The notes under the pieces: generated by a model
Seen by the model: the letters and a program-made list of their open reading frames with translations, nothing else
The model's database searches: none
What the model was told of the DNA's origin: nothing
Shown here: piece after piece, positions 42,555 to 51,769 of the stretch
Position numbering within the stretch: the first letter of the stretch is position 1
How the letters are laid out: each line of letters begins with the position of its first letter
Origin: Pseudarthrobacter sp. AL07
GTDB lineage: Bacteria > Actinomycetota > Actinomycetes > Actinomycetales > Micrococcaceae
Assembly (NCBI RefSeq): GCF_029960665.1
Contig: NZ_JASBRB010000012.1
Span: 39,130-103,129, forward strand
Direction: 5' to 3'
Length of the DNA: 64,000 nucleotides
Program-made: the position numbers and the translations under genes

Positions 42555-43493
42555 ATGTTCGATCAGAAATTCATTACCAACGCAATGGCCCGGAGCGCGG
42601 AAGATAGCCTTGACCGCCGTCGGCTGTTCAGGGCCGCCGGCGCAGCGGGGATCGGCGGTGCGGTGGCGCTGCTCTCTGCCACGTCCGCAGCCGCCGATGG
42701 GGATCATGATGATGATCGTGATGGACCCAGTGATGCGGCCATCCTGAACTTCGCGCTGAACCTGGAATACCTTGAGGCCGAATTTTACCTGCGGGCAGTG
42801 ACGGGCGTAGGTCTTGCCGACAGTCTCACCGACGGTAAGGGCAAGAAAGGCGGAGTAACCGGCGGCAGCCAGGTCCCGTTTACTGCGGGCAGCCTGATCC
42901 AGAAGTACGCCGTGGAGATCGCGGCCGATGAAGAGGCGCACGTCCGGTTCTTGCGCAGCGCCCTGGGTAAAGCCGCCGTGGCCCGCCCTCCGATCGACCT
43001 TGATGCCAGTTTCACCGCGGCCGCTCTCGCCGCCGGACTCATCACGGCGGGCCAGACCTTCAGCCCGTTCACGGACGAAACCAGTTTCCTGCTCGGGGCG
43101 TTCATTTTTGAAGACGTCGGCGTCACCGCCTATAAGGGTGCCGCCCCGTTCATCGACAACAAGACCTATCTCGAGGCGGCCGCAGGCATCCTGGCAGTGG
43201 AGGCCTACCACGCGGGCATCATTCGAACCACTATGTACGCCCGGGACCTGCAAGCACCAGCTCAGGCCATCTCGGACGCCCGCGACAGCCTGGACGGCAC
43301 AACGGATCTCGATCAGGGCATCGGGACTGCCCAGGTAGCCAACCTCGTGCCCGCCGACGCCAACGCCCTGGCCTTCAGCCGTACCCCCGCGCAGGTCCTG
43401 AATATTGCCTACCTGACCGCGGAATCGGTCAAGTCCGGCGGGTTCTTCCCTGATGGCGTCAACGGAAAGCTCAACAGGAGCGGCGGCAGCTGA
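42555..43493 (+). CDS. Tat-exported ferritin-like domain protein
   Basis: This 312-residue protein begins with a twin-arginine signal ([20 protein letters not shown], cleavage near SAAA about residue 47). A ferritin-like four-helix domain follows with Glu-containing helices: [50 protein letters not shown] and [13 protein letters not shown]. These ExxH-type pairs suggest a di-iron site, as in the desiccation-associated ferritin-like (DUF4439-like) group. The role is likely iron/oxidative or desiccation protection at the cell surface. ATG 42555 follows AGGAGA. A strong hairpin lies 160 bp downstream. Confidence 0.88.
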   Translation: MFDQKFITNAMARSAEDSLDRRRLFRAAGAAGIGGAVALLSATSAAADGDHDDDRDGPSDAAILNFALNLEYLEAEFYLRAVTGVGLADSLTDGKGKKGGVTGGSQVPFTAGSLIQKYAVEIAADEEAHVRFLRSALGKAAVARPPIDLDASFTAAALAAGLITAGQTFSPFTDETSFLLGAFIFEDVGVTAYKGAAPFIDNKTYLEAAAGILAVEAYHAGIIRTTMYARDLQAPAQAISDARDSLDGTTDLDQGIGTAQVANLVPADANALAFSRTPAQVLNIAYLTAESVKSGGFFPDGVNGKLNRSGGS

Positions 43494-43653
43494 GGCGACA
43501 AGCTACCGCGGACGCCAACGGGAGCGGTCAAGAGCCAAGAGGCAACCGGTGATGAAAGTCTGAGGGCCGAAGGCCTGGGCCAATCCTGCCCATTCGGATT
43601 TAAAGCAGGCCGGCGAGAAGATCAGGGACGCCTTCAAGAAGGCCTCCTGCCAC

Positions 43654-43698
43654 ATAGAAGAAGGGTGCAGCTCCCATGGAGCCGCACCCTTCTTCTAT
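43654..43698. terminator. 15-bp hairpin after the ferritin-like gene
   Basis: ATAGAAGAAGGGTGC (43654-43668) pairs perfectly with GCACCCTTCTTCTAT (43684-43698). The inner loop can extend the stem (GCTCC against GGAGC). It is a strong terminator candidate for the ferritin-like gene. Confidence 0.8.
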
Positions 43699-43892
43699 CG
43701 GCCTGCTGATACGGTCCGGCTGCCTTGGTCTACCGGCGCGCAGGGTTCCACTGGGCCGCTCATCCGAGACCTCCTTCCCGCCCACGGGTTCGGGCAACGA
43801 CGGCTCAGGACAACGCGCGCGTCCGCAAACATCACATCCCGCCAACCGCACCCGCCAAATCCCCCAGGTGGGCTTCATTCAGGTTGACCCAG

Positions 43893-44042
43893 TCATTTTG
43901 ACCGGTGGACTATGGACTGCCATAGCGCCTCAGCCCTGGTGAGAACCTCTGCGAAGGTAGGGCCCTTTTCATCGGACAGAACGTCGGCGCCACTGCCCAG
44001 GACCACCCACACAGCCCCGCCAGCCATAGCCTCGGATATTTC
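43893..44042 (-). pseudogene. Unidentified minus-strand gene tail
   Basis: The minus strand is open for ~50 codons and reads protein-like: ISEAMAGGAVWVVLGSGADV, then GPTFAEVLTRAEALW, ending IVHRSK-stop at 43893. No start codon or family match is visible and the frame is lost upstream of 44042. It looks like the C-terminal scrap of a lost gene. The surrounding 43.5-44.2 kb shows no intact gene. Confidence 0.35.
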
Positions 44043-44213
44043 ACTTTTTCACAAGCTACCCGTGACCACCATAAGGGCCACGCCCCAGAATCCGGGGTCC
44101 AATTTCTGCGTCATTGCTTTGTCGTCACCCGACAAAATCCCGCACCGAACTGAGAACTAGCGTTTGTTCCGAGGCAATATCCGCAGCTAAGCAACCCCAA
44201 AAAAGGACTATTG

Positions 44214-45239
44214 ATGACGATGCAGCCAGACCTTGAGGCCAACCCCGGCACTATCCTCGAAACCGCCAGGACACAGGTCCTGGAGCAGGGAATCGGCCTC
44301 TCCGAAAGCCAGCTGGTGGAAATCCTGAGGCTGCCGGACCGGGATCTGCCCGCCGCCCTGCAGATCGCCCACGAGGTCCGGCTGCGGCACTGCGGTGAGG
44401 ACGTCGAGGTGGAGGGCATCATTTCCATCAAGACCGGCGGCTGCCCCGAAGATTGCCATTTCTGCAGCCAGTCCGGCCTGTTCGACTCCCCCGTCCGCGG
44501 CGTCTGGCTGGACATCCCCGAGCTGGTCAAGGCCGCGAAAGAGACCGCTGCGACCGGAGCCACCGAATTCTGCATCGTCGCCGCCGTCCGTGGTCCGGAC
44601 ATCAAGCTCATGAACCAGATCAAGTTCGCCATCGACAGGATCAACGAGGCAGTGGACATCAACATCGCCTGCTCATTGGGCATGCTGACCCAGCGCCAGG
44701 TGGACCAGCTCGCCGCATGGGGCGTCCACCGCTACAACCACAACTTGGAAACCGCGCGCAGCTACTTCCCCGAGGTCGTCACCACGCACAGCTACGAGGA
44801 GCGCCTGGATACCTGCAATATGGTCAAGGCCGCAGGCATGGAACTGTGCTGCGGCGCCCTGATCGGCATGGGCGAATCCCTGGAACAGCGAGCGGAACTC
44901 GCAGCCCAGCTCGCGGCCCTGGAACCCCACGAAGTCCCGCTGAACTTCCTCAACCCCCGCCCCGGAACCCCGCTGGAAAACCAGGGCATCATGGATGGCA
45001 AAGACGCCCTCCGCGCCATCGCCGCGTTCCGGCTGGCGATGCCCCGCACCGTGCTCCGCTACGCCGGCGGACGCGAGCTGACCCTCGGCGACCTCGGCAC
45101 CCGCCAAGGCCTCAGGGGCGGCATCAACGCCATCATCGTCGGCAACTACTTGACCACACTGGGCCGACCGGCAGACGCCGACCTGAACCTGCTCGTCGAG
45201 CTGAACATGCCCATCAAGGAACTCCAGAAGACATTATGA
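44214..45239 (+). CDS. bioB: Biotin synthase
   Basis: This 341-residue radical-SAM enzyme inserts sulfur into dethiobiotin. The cluster motif is [20 protein letters not shown] (CxxxCxxC). Further BioB features are [20 protein letters not shown], the [17 protein letters not shown] segment with the second cluster Cys, [11 protein letters not shown] and the Arg in [14 protein letters not shown] 44214 follows AAAAGGA. Its stop overlaps the start of the bsaP-like gene, so the two are translated together. No other bio genes are in the window. Confidence 0.95.
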   Translation: MTMQPDLEANPGTILETARTQVLEQGIGLSESQLVEILRLPDRDLPAALQIAHEVRLRHCGEDVEVEGIISIKTGGCPEDCHFCSQSGLFDSPVRGVWLDIPELVKAAKETAATGATEFCIVAAVRGPDIKLMNQIKFAIDRINEAVDINIACSLGMLTQRQVDQLAAWGVHRYNHNLETARSYFPEVVTTHSYEERLDTCNMVKAAGMELCCGALIGMGESLEQRAELAAQLAALEPHEVPLNFLNPRPGTPLENQGIMDGKDALRAIAAFRLAMPRTVLRYAGGRELTLGDLGTRQGLRGGINAIIVGNYLTTLGRPADADLNLLVELNMPIKELQKTL

Positions 45240-45484
45240 TCCCCAACCGATCCTCAGGCCCGACTGGATCAACCACCGGCTCCGCCGCTATGTTCTGTGG
45301 GCACTGCGGCGTACCGTCCGACGGCGGCGACAGCCCGGCGTCGGACGTTCACCACCGCTGCGGCGAACGCCTCGCAATGGAACCGCCGCGCTACTGCGCC
45401 GCCTGCCGGCGACGCATGAAAGTCCAGGTGACGCCGCTGGGCTGGACCGCCGAATGCTCCCGCCACGGAGTGCTCGCACCATGA
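45236..45484 (+). CDS. bsaP: Biotin synthase auxiliary protein
   Basis: This 82-residue protein starts inside the bioB stop (ATGA). It has Cys at residues 21, 24, 42, 54, 57 and 74 within [25 protein letters not shown] and AECSRHG. This matches the short actinobacterial proteins found after bioB, described in mycobacteria as BsaP, an iron-sulfur protein needed for biotin synthase turnover. The first ~18 residues are an extra low-complexity stretch. The overlap implies stoichiometric expression with BioB. Confidence 0.85.
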   Translation: MIPNRSSGPTGSTTGSAAMFCGHCGVPSDGGDSPASDVHHRCGERLAMEPPRYCAACRRRMKVQVTPLGWTAECSRHGVLAP

Positions 45485-45513
45485 GTGGCGAGCGCCAGCC
45501 TCGGCATCCGCCT

Positions 45514-46323
45514 TCAGGTTGAAGAGCTGATCAGCCACGGTCTGGTAGGGGTCTGGCCGAGCTGGTCGTTGAACTCCTGCGCGTCCCGGTAGTACTCGAG
45601 CATGGAGAGCCGGGACGCGGCCGCCGGGTCCAGGAGGACCACGGCCCTCGGGTGAAGCTGCAGCACCGACGCCGGACAGTTGGCGCTGACAGGGCCCTCC
45701 ACCATCGCCTGGACGGCGGCGGCCTTGTTCTCCCCCATCGCCACGAGGACGGCCAGCTTCGCCTCGCGGATGGTCCCCAGTCCCTGGGTCAGGCACAGCC
45801 GCGGTACGCTGCCGTCCGGGAAGAACCGGGCGTTGTCAGTGCGGGTGGCTCCCGCCAGGGTCTTTACCCGGGTCCGCGAGGCAAGTGACGACGTCGGTTC
45901 GTTGAACCCGATGTGGCCGTTCGCGCCGATGCCCAGGATCTGGATGTCCACTCCCCCGGCCGCCGCAATCGCTGCATCGTAGCGTTCTGCCTCGGCAACG
46001 AGGTCCGCCGCGTCGCCCTGCGGGGTGAAAAGCTGCTCCAGGGGCAGGCCGACCTGGTCTACGAACTCGCGCCGGATGGTGGAGTAGTACGACCGCCTAT
46101 GTTCCTTTGGCAGTCCTGCGTACTCGTCGAGCGTGAAGCCGGTGACTTGGCCGAAGCTGAGCTGTTCCTCGTGGTGCCGTCGGATGAGCTCCTGGTAGGT
46201 GGAACTCGGGGAGCCTCCGGTGGCCAGGCCCAGGACCGCCGGACCCCTCCGCACCCTGGCCTCAATGATGTCTGCCGCCCGGGCTCCTACCTGATCGACG
46301 GACTCACACAGAACTATCTGCAC
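45514..46323 (-). CDS. nagB: Glucosamine-6-phosphate deaminase
   Basis: The 269-residue enzyme converts glucosamine-6-phosphate to fructose-6-phosphate and ammonia. Signature elements are GLATGGSPSSTYQELI, FTLDEYAGLP with the catalytic Asp, GIGANGHIGFNEP and the His region of this last motif. GTG 46323 follows AGGAAAGGA. The start overlaps the end of nagA by 20 nt. It is the last gene of the nagE-nagA-nagB operon for GlcNAc use. Confidence 0.95.
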   Translation of the reverse strand: MQIVLCESVDQVGARAADIIEARVRRGPAVLGLATGGSPSSTYQELIRRHHEEQLSFGQVTGFTLDEYAGLPKEHRRSYYSTIRREFVDQVGLPLEQLFTPQGDAADLVAEAERYDAAIAAAGGVDIQILGIGANGHIGFNEPTSSLASRTRVKTLAGATRTDNARFFPDGSVPRLCLTQGLGTIREAKLAVLVAMGENKAAAVQAMVEGPVSANCPASVLQLHPRAVVLLDPAAASRLSMLEYYRDAQEFNDQLGQTPTRPWLISSST

Positions 46324-47599
46324 GGTCTTTCCTTTCCTGCGTTTGTGATGTGCCGGCACGGTAGGCCTGCACGAGGTCAAGTTCGTCGGTGGCCACCAGT
46401 ATGTCCGCGCGATATCCCGCGGCGATGGCGCCAACCCTGGTGGTGCCCCGGTCAAGGCCCATCAGCCGGGCCGGCGTGGACGAAGCCGCAGCCACGGCGT
46501 CGGCGAGCGGAATCCCCCATTCGACGCAGCGGCGCACGTTTTCCAGCAGGAAACTCGTGGCCCCGGCGATCGCTCCGGTTTCCTCCCCTTCCCCGGATTG
46601 GGTCCTGTCCGACGGCGCCAGCCGCGCCACCCGGTCCTGGACCAGCACGTCCAGGCTGCCGAGGGTGTAGTGCCCATCGGACATTCCGGCCGCTGCCATC
46701 GCATCCGTGATGAGGGCAACGGAGCGGGGACCCACGAGGTTGAAAACCATGCGGACGATTTCCGGGTCGAGATGCACACCGTCGGCAATCAGCTCAAGCA
46801 CCATGTGCCCAGGTGACTGCTCGGCGGCCTGCAGCATCACCGCGACGGGCCCGGCAGCCCGGTGGCCCAGCGAAGGCATCCGGTTGAACAGGTGCGTGGC
46901 CGACCACTGGCGGTCACCACCACCAGCACCGCCATCAGCGCCCAGGACTTCCCGGGTGCGGGATGCCGTAGCGGCGGTGTGCCCAAGGGAAGGCACAACG
47001 CCGTGTTCCCGGCAGAGCTGCACCAGCTCAGCAAAGTACGGGGTTTCGGGGGCCAGGGTCAGTGACCGCACGGTCCCGCGCCCCGTCTCAAGCCACTGCT
47101 TCAGGAGCGCCGGATCGCCGTCGATGATGGCTGCAGGGTCCTGGGCCCCGCACATGCTCTTGGTGATGAACGGCCCTTCCAGGTGCAAGCCGGCCAGGGC
47201 GCCTTCTGCCACCACGTCCCGCAGCGCCGCGATCTGCTCCAGCAGCACGGGCGACGGCGCCGAAACGAGCGAGGCGAGTACCGACGTCGTGCCTTCCGAG
47301 GCGTGATGGGCGGCGGCCAGCCTGGCCCCGTCAGCGTCCGCGGAAAAGGTGTGCCCCACGGCACCGTGGCAGTGCACGTCCACGAGCCCGGGCAGGATCA
47401 GCGGCACCAGCCGGACCTCGGAGTCGAATCCTCCCGGCAGGTCCGACGTCGGGCCGCACCACCGGATGGTTCCCCCGGCCATCACCACGGTGCCGTCGTC
47501 AATCACTGCGTCGCCTGGGTGGCCGGTGACGAGGCGGCCCCGCAGCGCCACCACGCCGTCGTCCCCGCCGCTCCGGGCCGACAAAAGCTCAGCTTGCAT
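46304..47599 (-). CDS. nagA: N-acetylglucosamine-6-phosphate deacetylase
   Basis: This 431-residue amidohydrolase removes acetate from GlcNAc-6-P. It has the metal ligands in DVHCHGAVGHTF, HLEGPFI with the Glu, the His of SLGHTAAT, ATHLFNRMP, and the catalytic Asp in LITDAMAA. ATG 47599 is chosen (overlap of 11 nt with the PTS gene); an in-frame start at 47635 is less likely. Between NRxGVxxV blocks the loop with QSGEGEETGA is longer than in some relatives. It is followed by nagB with a 20-nt overlap. Confidence 0.94.
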   Translation of the reverse strand: MQAELLSARSGGDDGVVALRGRLVTGHPGDAVIDDGTVVMAGGTIRWCGPTSDLPGGFDSEVRLVPLILPGLVDVHCHGAVGHTFSADADGARLAAAHHASEGTTSVLASLVSAPSPVLLEQIAALRDVVAEGALAGLHLEGPFITKSMCGAQDPAAIIDGDPALLKQWLETGRGTVRSLTLAPETPYFAELVQLCREHGVVPSLGHTAATASRTREVLGADGGAGGGDRQWSATHLFNRMPSLGHRAAGPVAVMLQAAEQSPGHMVLELIADGVHLDPEIVRMVFNLVGPRSVALITDAMAAAGMSDGHYTLGSLDVLVQDRVARLAPSDRTQSGEGEETGAIAGATSFLLENVRRCVEWGIPLADAVAAASSTPARLMGLDRGTTRVGAIAAGYRADILVATDELDLVQAYRAGTSQTQERKDRADSSV

Positions 47600-48842
47600 C
47601 GGCCTTGGCCATGGAGCCGTTCTCGTCGGTTTCATCTTCGCGGCCCATGGTGCGCAGGTTCCAGCGGCGGATCACAAAGCGGAACACCACATAGTAGATG
47701 GCGGCATAGACCAGCCCGATCGGGATCAGCCACAGCGGGTTCTGTGCGATGCCGAAGTTCAGGACGTAATCGATGGCCCCGGCGGAGAAGCCAAACCCGT
47801 GGTGGATGCCCAGGAAGTTGACCAGCATCATGGACGTTCCGGTGAGGAAGGCGTGCACGATGTACAGCGGCCAGGCGACGAACATAAACGAGAACTCGAG
47901 CGGTTCGGTGATGCCCGTGAGGAAGGCGGTGAGGCCGGTGGAGAGCATCACGCCGCCCACGATCTTCCGCTGCGACGGCTTGGCTTCCTGCCAGATGGCC
48001 AGAGCGGCGGCGGGCAGGGCGAACATCATGATGGGGAAGAAGCCGGTCATAAAGACGCCGGCGGTAGGGTCCCCGGCGAAGAACCGGTTCAGGTCACCAT
48101 GGGCGCCGTTGTAGTCACCAAGGATGAACCACACGACGGAGTTCAGGATGTGGTGCAGTCCCAGCGGGATCAGCAGCCGGTTGAGGGTGCCGTAGACCCC
48201 GCTGCCCACCACGGTGTTGTCCGCCACTGCGTTGCCGACGGCCGTGAGTCCGGTGTTGAAATACGGGTAGATAAGTGCCAGGACCACGCCGATCACAATC
48301 GCGGCGAAGGACGTCAGAATGGGCACCAGCCGGCGGCCGGCGAAGAAGCCCAGCCAGTCCGGCAGGGTGGTGCGGTGGAAGCGCTGCCAGAGCAACGCCG
48401 TCGTCAGGCCCATCACGATACCGGCCAGCACACCGTAGTTGATGACGGGATCTTTCCCGCCTTCCGGGGCCGCGCCCATCACCAGCGGCGCCATGACCTT
48501 GAAGACGTTGGTCAGGACCAGGTACCCGACGACGGCCGCGAGGGCCGTGGATCCGTCACCCTTCTTGGCGAATCCGAAGGAGATACCGACGGCGAAGAGC
48601 AGCGGCAGGTTCTCGAACAGGGCGCCACCGGCGGCACCGATGACCTGGGCGACGGTGGTCAGGGATTCGAACCTGCCCAACAGGTCGTCCTGGCCCAGAC
48701 GGAGCAGGAGCGCTGCCGCGGGGAGGGCGGCGATGGGCAGCATGAGGCTTCGGCCGAAGCGCTGCATGTTCTGCAGGGCCTTGCCGCTGCCCTTGGCCTT
48801 TTCCGGCGCCGCGGCGCCGGCTGTGGGGTTTTCCGTTGTCAT
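47589..48842 (-). CDS. nagE: PTS EIIC component, GlcNAc/glucose family
   Basis: This 417-residue membrane protein is the EIIC permease of the glucose/N-acetylglucosamine family, with about ten helices and the sugar-site motif GITEPLEFSFMFVAWPLY near the C-terminus. LPIAALPAAALLLRLG is the conserved N-terminal helix. It carries no fused EIIB or EIIA domain; these are encoded separately on the other strand. Given nagA-nagB behind it and a DasR-type site in front, GlcNAc is the likely substrate. Confidence 0.92.
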   Translation of the reverse strand: MTTENPTAGAAAPEKAKGSGKALQNMQRFGRSLMLPIAALPAAALLLRLGQDDLLGRFESLTTVAQVIGAAGGALFENLPLLFAVGISFGFAKKGDGSTALAAVVGYLVLTNVFKVMAPLVMGAAPEGGKDPVINYGVLAGIVMGLTTALLWQRFHRTTLPDWLGFFAGRRLVPILTSFAAIVIGVVLALIYPYFNTGLTAVGNAVADNTVVGSGVYGTLNRLLIPLGLHHILNSVVWFILGDYNGAHGDLNRFFAGDPTAGVFMTGFFPIMMFALPAAALAIWQEAKPSQRKIVGGVMLSTGLTAFLTGITEPLEFSFMFVAWPLYIVHAFLTGTSMMLVNFLGIHHGFGFSAGAIDYVLNFGIAQNPLWLIPIGLVYAAIYYVVFRFVIRRWNLRTMGREDETDENGSMAKADAS

Positions 48843-48907
48843 GATGTTCCTCGTCTCGAAGAGGGTGGTGCTTGTGCGGGGATGCTTGATTCAGTAGAGT
48901 CTAGCTA

Positions 48908-48923
48908 ACTGGTTATAACCAGT
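48908..48923. promoter_or_regulatory. DasR-type (dre-like) operator in the divergent nag promoter
   Basis: ACTGGTTATAACCAGT is a perfect 16-bp palindrome. It fits the DasR response-element pattern ACTGGTCTAGACCACT known from Streptomyces. It lies 65 bp upstream of nagE and 105 bp upstream of the EIIB gene, so one site can control both arms. Confidence 0.85.
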
Positions 48924-49028
48924 GACAACCATCACTGTGAAGGGCGCCGGCCACAGTTGTCAACCTCAAGCTCCAAATTGGCTTCCGGAACCACCGCCCC
49001 TCACCGCTCACCAACACAGGGAGTAAAC

Positions 49029-49259
49029 ATGTCCAAAGCAGAAATCATCCTCGCCGCCCTTGGCGGCGCCGGGAACGTCGAAGAGATCGAAGGGTGCATC
49101 ACCCGCCTGCGCACCGAAGTGGTGGACGCCGGCCGCGTGGACGAGGCCGCCCTCAAGGCCGCCGGCGCCCACGGCGTGATGATGTCCGGCACAGTGGTCC
49201 AAGTAGTGGTGGGCCCGGAAGCCGAGAGCCTCGCCGAAGACATCCAGGATCTGATGTGA
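49029..49259 (+). CDS. PTS EIIB component, glucose/GlcNAc family
   Basis: This 76-residue EIIB domain carries the phosphorylated Cys in EGCITRLRTEV (about residue 22), the exact family motif. It relays phosphate from EIIA to the sugar during uptake through the EIIC encoded on the other strand. ATG 49029 follows GGGAG. Its stop overlaps the GTG of the EIIA gene. A stand-alone EIIB is usual in the actinobacterial nag/pts arrangement. Confidence 0.93.
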   Translation: MSKAEIILAALGGAGNVEEIEGCITRLRTEVVDAGRVDEAALKAAGAHGVMMSGTVVQVVVGPEAESLAEDIQDLM

Positions 49260-49771
49260 GCCGTTCTGACGTGACCGCACCTGAATTGGGCACGGAAACA
49301 ACCGCTCAAATTATCAGCGTGGCCTCGCCGCTGCCCGGGAGGCTCATCCCGCTGAGCGAAGTGCCGGACCCGGTGTTCGCGAAAGGGCTCGTGGGCGGCG
49401 GCGCAGCCGTTATCCCTGATGACGACGCCGGCGTGATCACCGCTGTGGCGCCCCTTGACGGCAAGGTGGTCAAGGTCATGCCGCACGCCTACATCGTCCA
49501 GCACGCGTCTGGGCCCGCCGTGCTGGTGCACGTCGGAATCGACACCGTACGCCTGAAGGGCGAGGGCTTCACGGTGATCGCGCAGAAGGGCGACCAGGTC
49601 CGCGCCGGCGATCCCATGATCACCGTGGACGTTACCCTGGTCCGATCAAAGGACCTGAGCATGTGCAGTCCCGTGGTGATCCTGGACAGCGCGGCGGACG
49701 CCATCGAAGCGGCGGCATCCGGCGGGCGCGTGGAAGCAGGCGCACGCCTGTTCGATCTTCCCGGAAAATAG
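49256..49771 (+). CDS. PTS EIIA component, glucose family (Crr-like)
   Basis: The 171-residue EIIA has the phosphorylated His in LVHVGIDTVRLKGEGF and the second conserved His in VMPHAYIVQH. GTG 49256 overlaps the EIIB stop. The protein takes phosphate from HPr and passes it to the EIIB encoded just upstream. In many bacteria such EIIA proteins also signal carbon status. The stop is followed directly by the ribosome site of the GntR gene. Confidence 0.93.
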   Translation: MSRSDVTAPELGTETTAQIISVASPLPGRLIPLSEVPDPVFAKGLVGGGAAVIPDDDAGVITAVAPLDGKVVKVMPHAYIVQHASGPAVLVHVGIDTVRLKGEGFTVIAQKGDQVRAGDPMITVDVTLVRSKDLSMCSPVVILDSAADAIEAAASGGRVEAGARLFDLPGK

Positions 49772-49776
49772 GAGAC

Positions 49777-50496
49777 ATGGATACAGCAGGGGAACTGAAA
49801 CACGTCTGGCTCAGAAGGCAACTCCAGGACCTGGTGTCCAGCACGCTGCGGCCCGGCGATGCCCTGCTGGGCGAACGACAGCTGGAGGAGCAGTTCGGGG
49901 TTTCTCGGATCACAGTCCGCCGGGCCATCTCGGACCTGGTCCAGGACGGGGCGCTGGTTCGGATCAAGGGGAAAGGGACCTTCGTTTCGCACGGGCTGGT
50001 CCGTTCCACCCTGCACCTGGCTTCCTTCAACGAGGACATGCGGCAGGCAGGCTTCGTGCCCAGTACACGGGTCATCAACGTGTCCACGGCAGTGCCCCCT
50101 GCGGCGGCCGCCGAACATCTGGGGCTGGCTCCGGAACAGCCCGCCTACCGGGTCCGGCGGCTCCGCCTGGCCAACGGAGCACCAGTCAGCGTCGATGAGT
50201 CGTGGCTGCCGCCGGACCTGCTGCCGGATCTGCTCTCGTCAGATCTGACCGGGTCCCTGTACCGGGCTTTGGGAGCCGCCGGGCACCCGGTCCAACAGGC
50301 AGAGCAGACCGTAGGGGCCGCCGCGGCGTCAGTGGAATCGGCTGCCCTGCTGGACATCGCGCCGGGAGCACCCGTCCTGCTCTTCAAGCGCCGTTCCTTC
50401 ACCGGGACCGAGGAACCGGGCACTCCCATCGAGTACGCCATCTCCACGTACCGCTCGGACCGGTACCAGGTCTCGATGCGCCTGGCGCTGGGCTGA
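49777..50496 (+). CDS. GntR/HutC-family regulator of the nag genes (DasR/NagR-like)
   Basis: This 239-residue regulator has an N-terminal GntR winged helix (PGDALLGERQLEEQFGVSRI, TVRRAISDLVQDGALVRIKG with GKGTFV) and a UTRA ligand domain (PAYRVRRLRLANGAPVSVDE, PIEYAISTYRSDRYQVSM). HutC-type proteins of this kind bind GlcN-6-P or similar. ATG 49777 follows TAGGAG. As the last gene of the IIB-IIA arm it sits under the 48908-48923 palindrome, so it is likely autoregulated and the DasR counterpart here. Confidence 0.9.
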   Translation: MDTAGELKHVWLRRQLQDLVSSTLRPGDALLGERQLEEQFGVSRITVRRAISDLVQDGALVRIKGKGTFVSHGLVRSTLHLASFNEDMRQAGFVPSTRVINVSTAVPPAAAAEHLGLAPEQPAYRVRRLRLANGAPVSVDESWLPPDLLPDLLSSDLTGSLYRALGAAGHPVQQAEQTVGAAAASVESAALLDIAPGAPVLLFKRRSFTGTEEPGTPIEYAISTYRSDRYQVSMRLALG

Positions 50497-50584
50497 CCCG
50501 GCGTCACACGGGTGATCGTGCAGGTCGGCGCCACCACAGTCACCGAAGCGATCTTCCGCGCTGGTGAGAACGGGAGCGGCGCCG

Positions 50585-51658
50585 TCACCAACCGCCACGC
50601 GTAGGCGTATGTCCCTTTCGGGCCGCGTCGGGCATAGCCATCTCGGCCCGCAGGCCCAGGAGCCGGATCGGACGGCCCGCTTCGATTCCGGCTGCGAGGT
50701 CCAATGCCCGCGCGAGGATTTCGTTCCGGTCGAATGTCTCGGGTATCTTCTTCGCGTGGGTCTTGGTGACGAACGGTGCGTACCGTACCTTCAGGGTCAG
50801 GCCCACCACGGGCCGATCTTCGGCCACAACGTCCTCAAAGACACGCGCTGTCAGCTCCCGCACGGCCTCGTCCACCTGGGCGGGCTCGGTCAGGTCCCGC
50901 TGGAAGGTAGTCTCGCGGCTATGCCTGCGGGCAACCCACGGGGTATCGTCCACAACGCTGGCGCCGTCCCCGTGCCCGAGCTCCGCGTACCACGGACCCA
51001 TCCTGGGGCCGAACTCCGCAACCAGGTCCTGCGGGTCGGACGCGGCGAGCTCGGCAACGGTGTTGATGCCGAGCTTGGCCAGCCGGCCGGACACTTTGGT
51101 TCCGACGCCCCACAGGTCCTTGGTGGGCCGGCTACCCATGACGTCGAGCCAGTTCCCGGCGGTAAGACGGAAGACACCGGCCGGCTTGCCGAAACCGGTG
51201 GCGACCTTGGCCCGGACCAACGTGTCGCCGATGCCCACGCTGCAATGCAGCTGCGTTCGCTCCAGGACAGCTGCCTGCACCTGCCGGGCGTAGGCTTCCG
51301 GGTCCTCCGCCTCGGTGCCTACAAAGGCTTCATCCCAGCCCAGCACCTGCACGGTGGTGCCGGACAGCGCGCGCAGGGTAGCCATCACCGTTTCAGACGC
51401 CGCGAGGTATGCCTCATGATCGACGGGCAGGATCACAGCGTCGGGCACTTTCCGGGCCGCAACGCGCAGGGGCATTCCGGAACCCACACCGAACGCCCTG
51501 GCTTCGTAGGATGCAGTCGACACCACAGCCCGTTCCGTGGGATCGCCGCGACCGCCGACAATGATCGGCTTGCCCGCAAGCTCCGGCCGCCGGAGCACCT
51601 CGACCGCCGCGATGAACTGGTCAAGATCGACGTGCAGCACCCACCGGAATCCGCTCAC
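50585..51658 (-). CDS. dinB: DNA polymerase IV-like Y-family polymerase
   Basis: The 357-residue protein has the Y-family catalytic Asp in VLHVDLDQFIAAVEV, and the second acidic pair as LGWDEAFVGTE, where the usual Ser-Ile-Asp-Glu is replaced by Gly-Trp-Asp-Glu. The finger motif is TASYEARAFGVGSGMPL and the helix-hairpin-helix is LWGVGTKVSGRLAKLGINTV. It does error-prone translesion synthesis. The altered catalytic block resembles the DinB2/DinB3-like branch of actinobacteria rather than classical DinB. GTG 51658 is used as start. Confidence 0.9.
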   Translation of the reverse strand: MSGFRWVLHVDLDQFIAAVEVLRRPELAGKPIIVGGRGDPTERAVVSTASYEARAFGVGSGMPLRVAARKVPDAVILPVDHEAYLAASETVMATLRALSGTTVQVLGWDEAFVGTEAEDPEAYARQVQAAVLERTQLHCSVGIGDTLVRAKVATGFGKPAGVFRLTAGNWLDVMGSRPTKDLWGVGTKVSGRLAKLGINTVAELAASDPQDLVAEFGPRMGPWYAELGHGDGASVVDDTPWVARRHSRETTFQRDLTEPAQVDEAVRELTARVFEDVVAEDRPVVGLTLKVRYAPFVTKTHAKKIPETFDRNEILARALDLAAGIEAGRPIRLLGLRAEMAMPDAARKGHTPTRGGW

Positions 51659-51769
51659 GCCACCAGTCTGCCCTAAACATCCCCGGCGGGCATCGGCTCT
51701 CCATCGAGACGGCGGAAACCGCACTCGGCATGCTGCCGGGCGCGCAAGTCAGCTGATCAGTACTCGCCC

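Noticed and set aside
44140..44180. GAAC-N8-GTTC dyad upstream of bioB as a possible BioQ/BirA-type operator
   Set aside because: Arm length of four and wrong spacing compared with known actinobacterial biotin operators; too likely by chance.
47349..48908. 519-codon plus-strand frame opposite the PTS EIIC and nagA genes
   Set aside because: Composition is Gly/Asp/Gln/His-rich nonsense typical of antisense to membrane-protein codons; both real genes on the minus strand are unambiguous.
50497..50584. Possible short gene between the GntR gene and dinB
   Set aside because: Only ~30 codons, no ribosome site, no family; more likely spacer.
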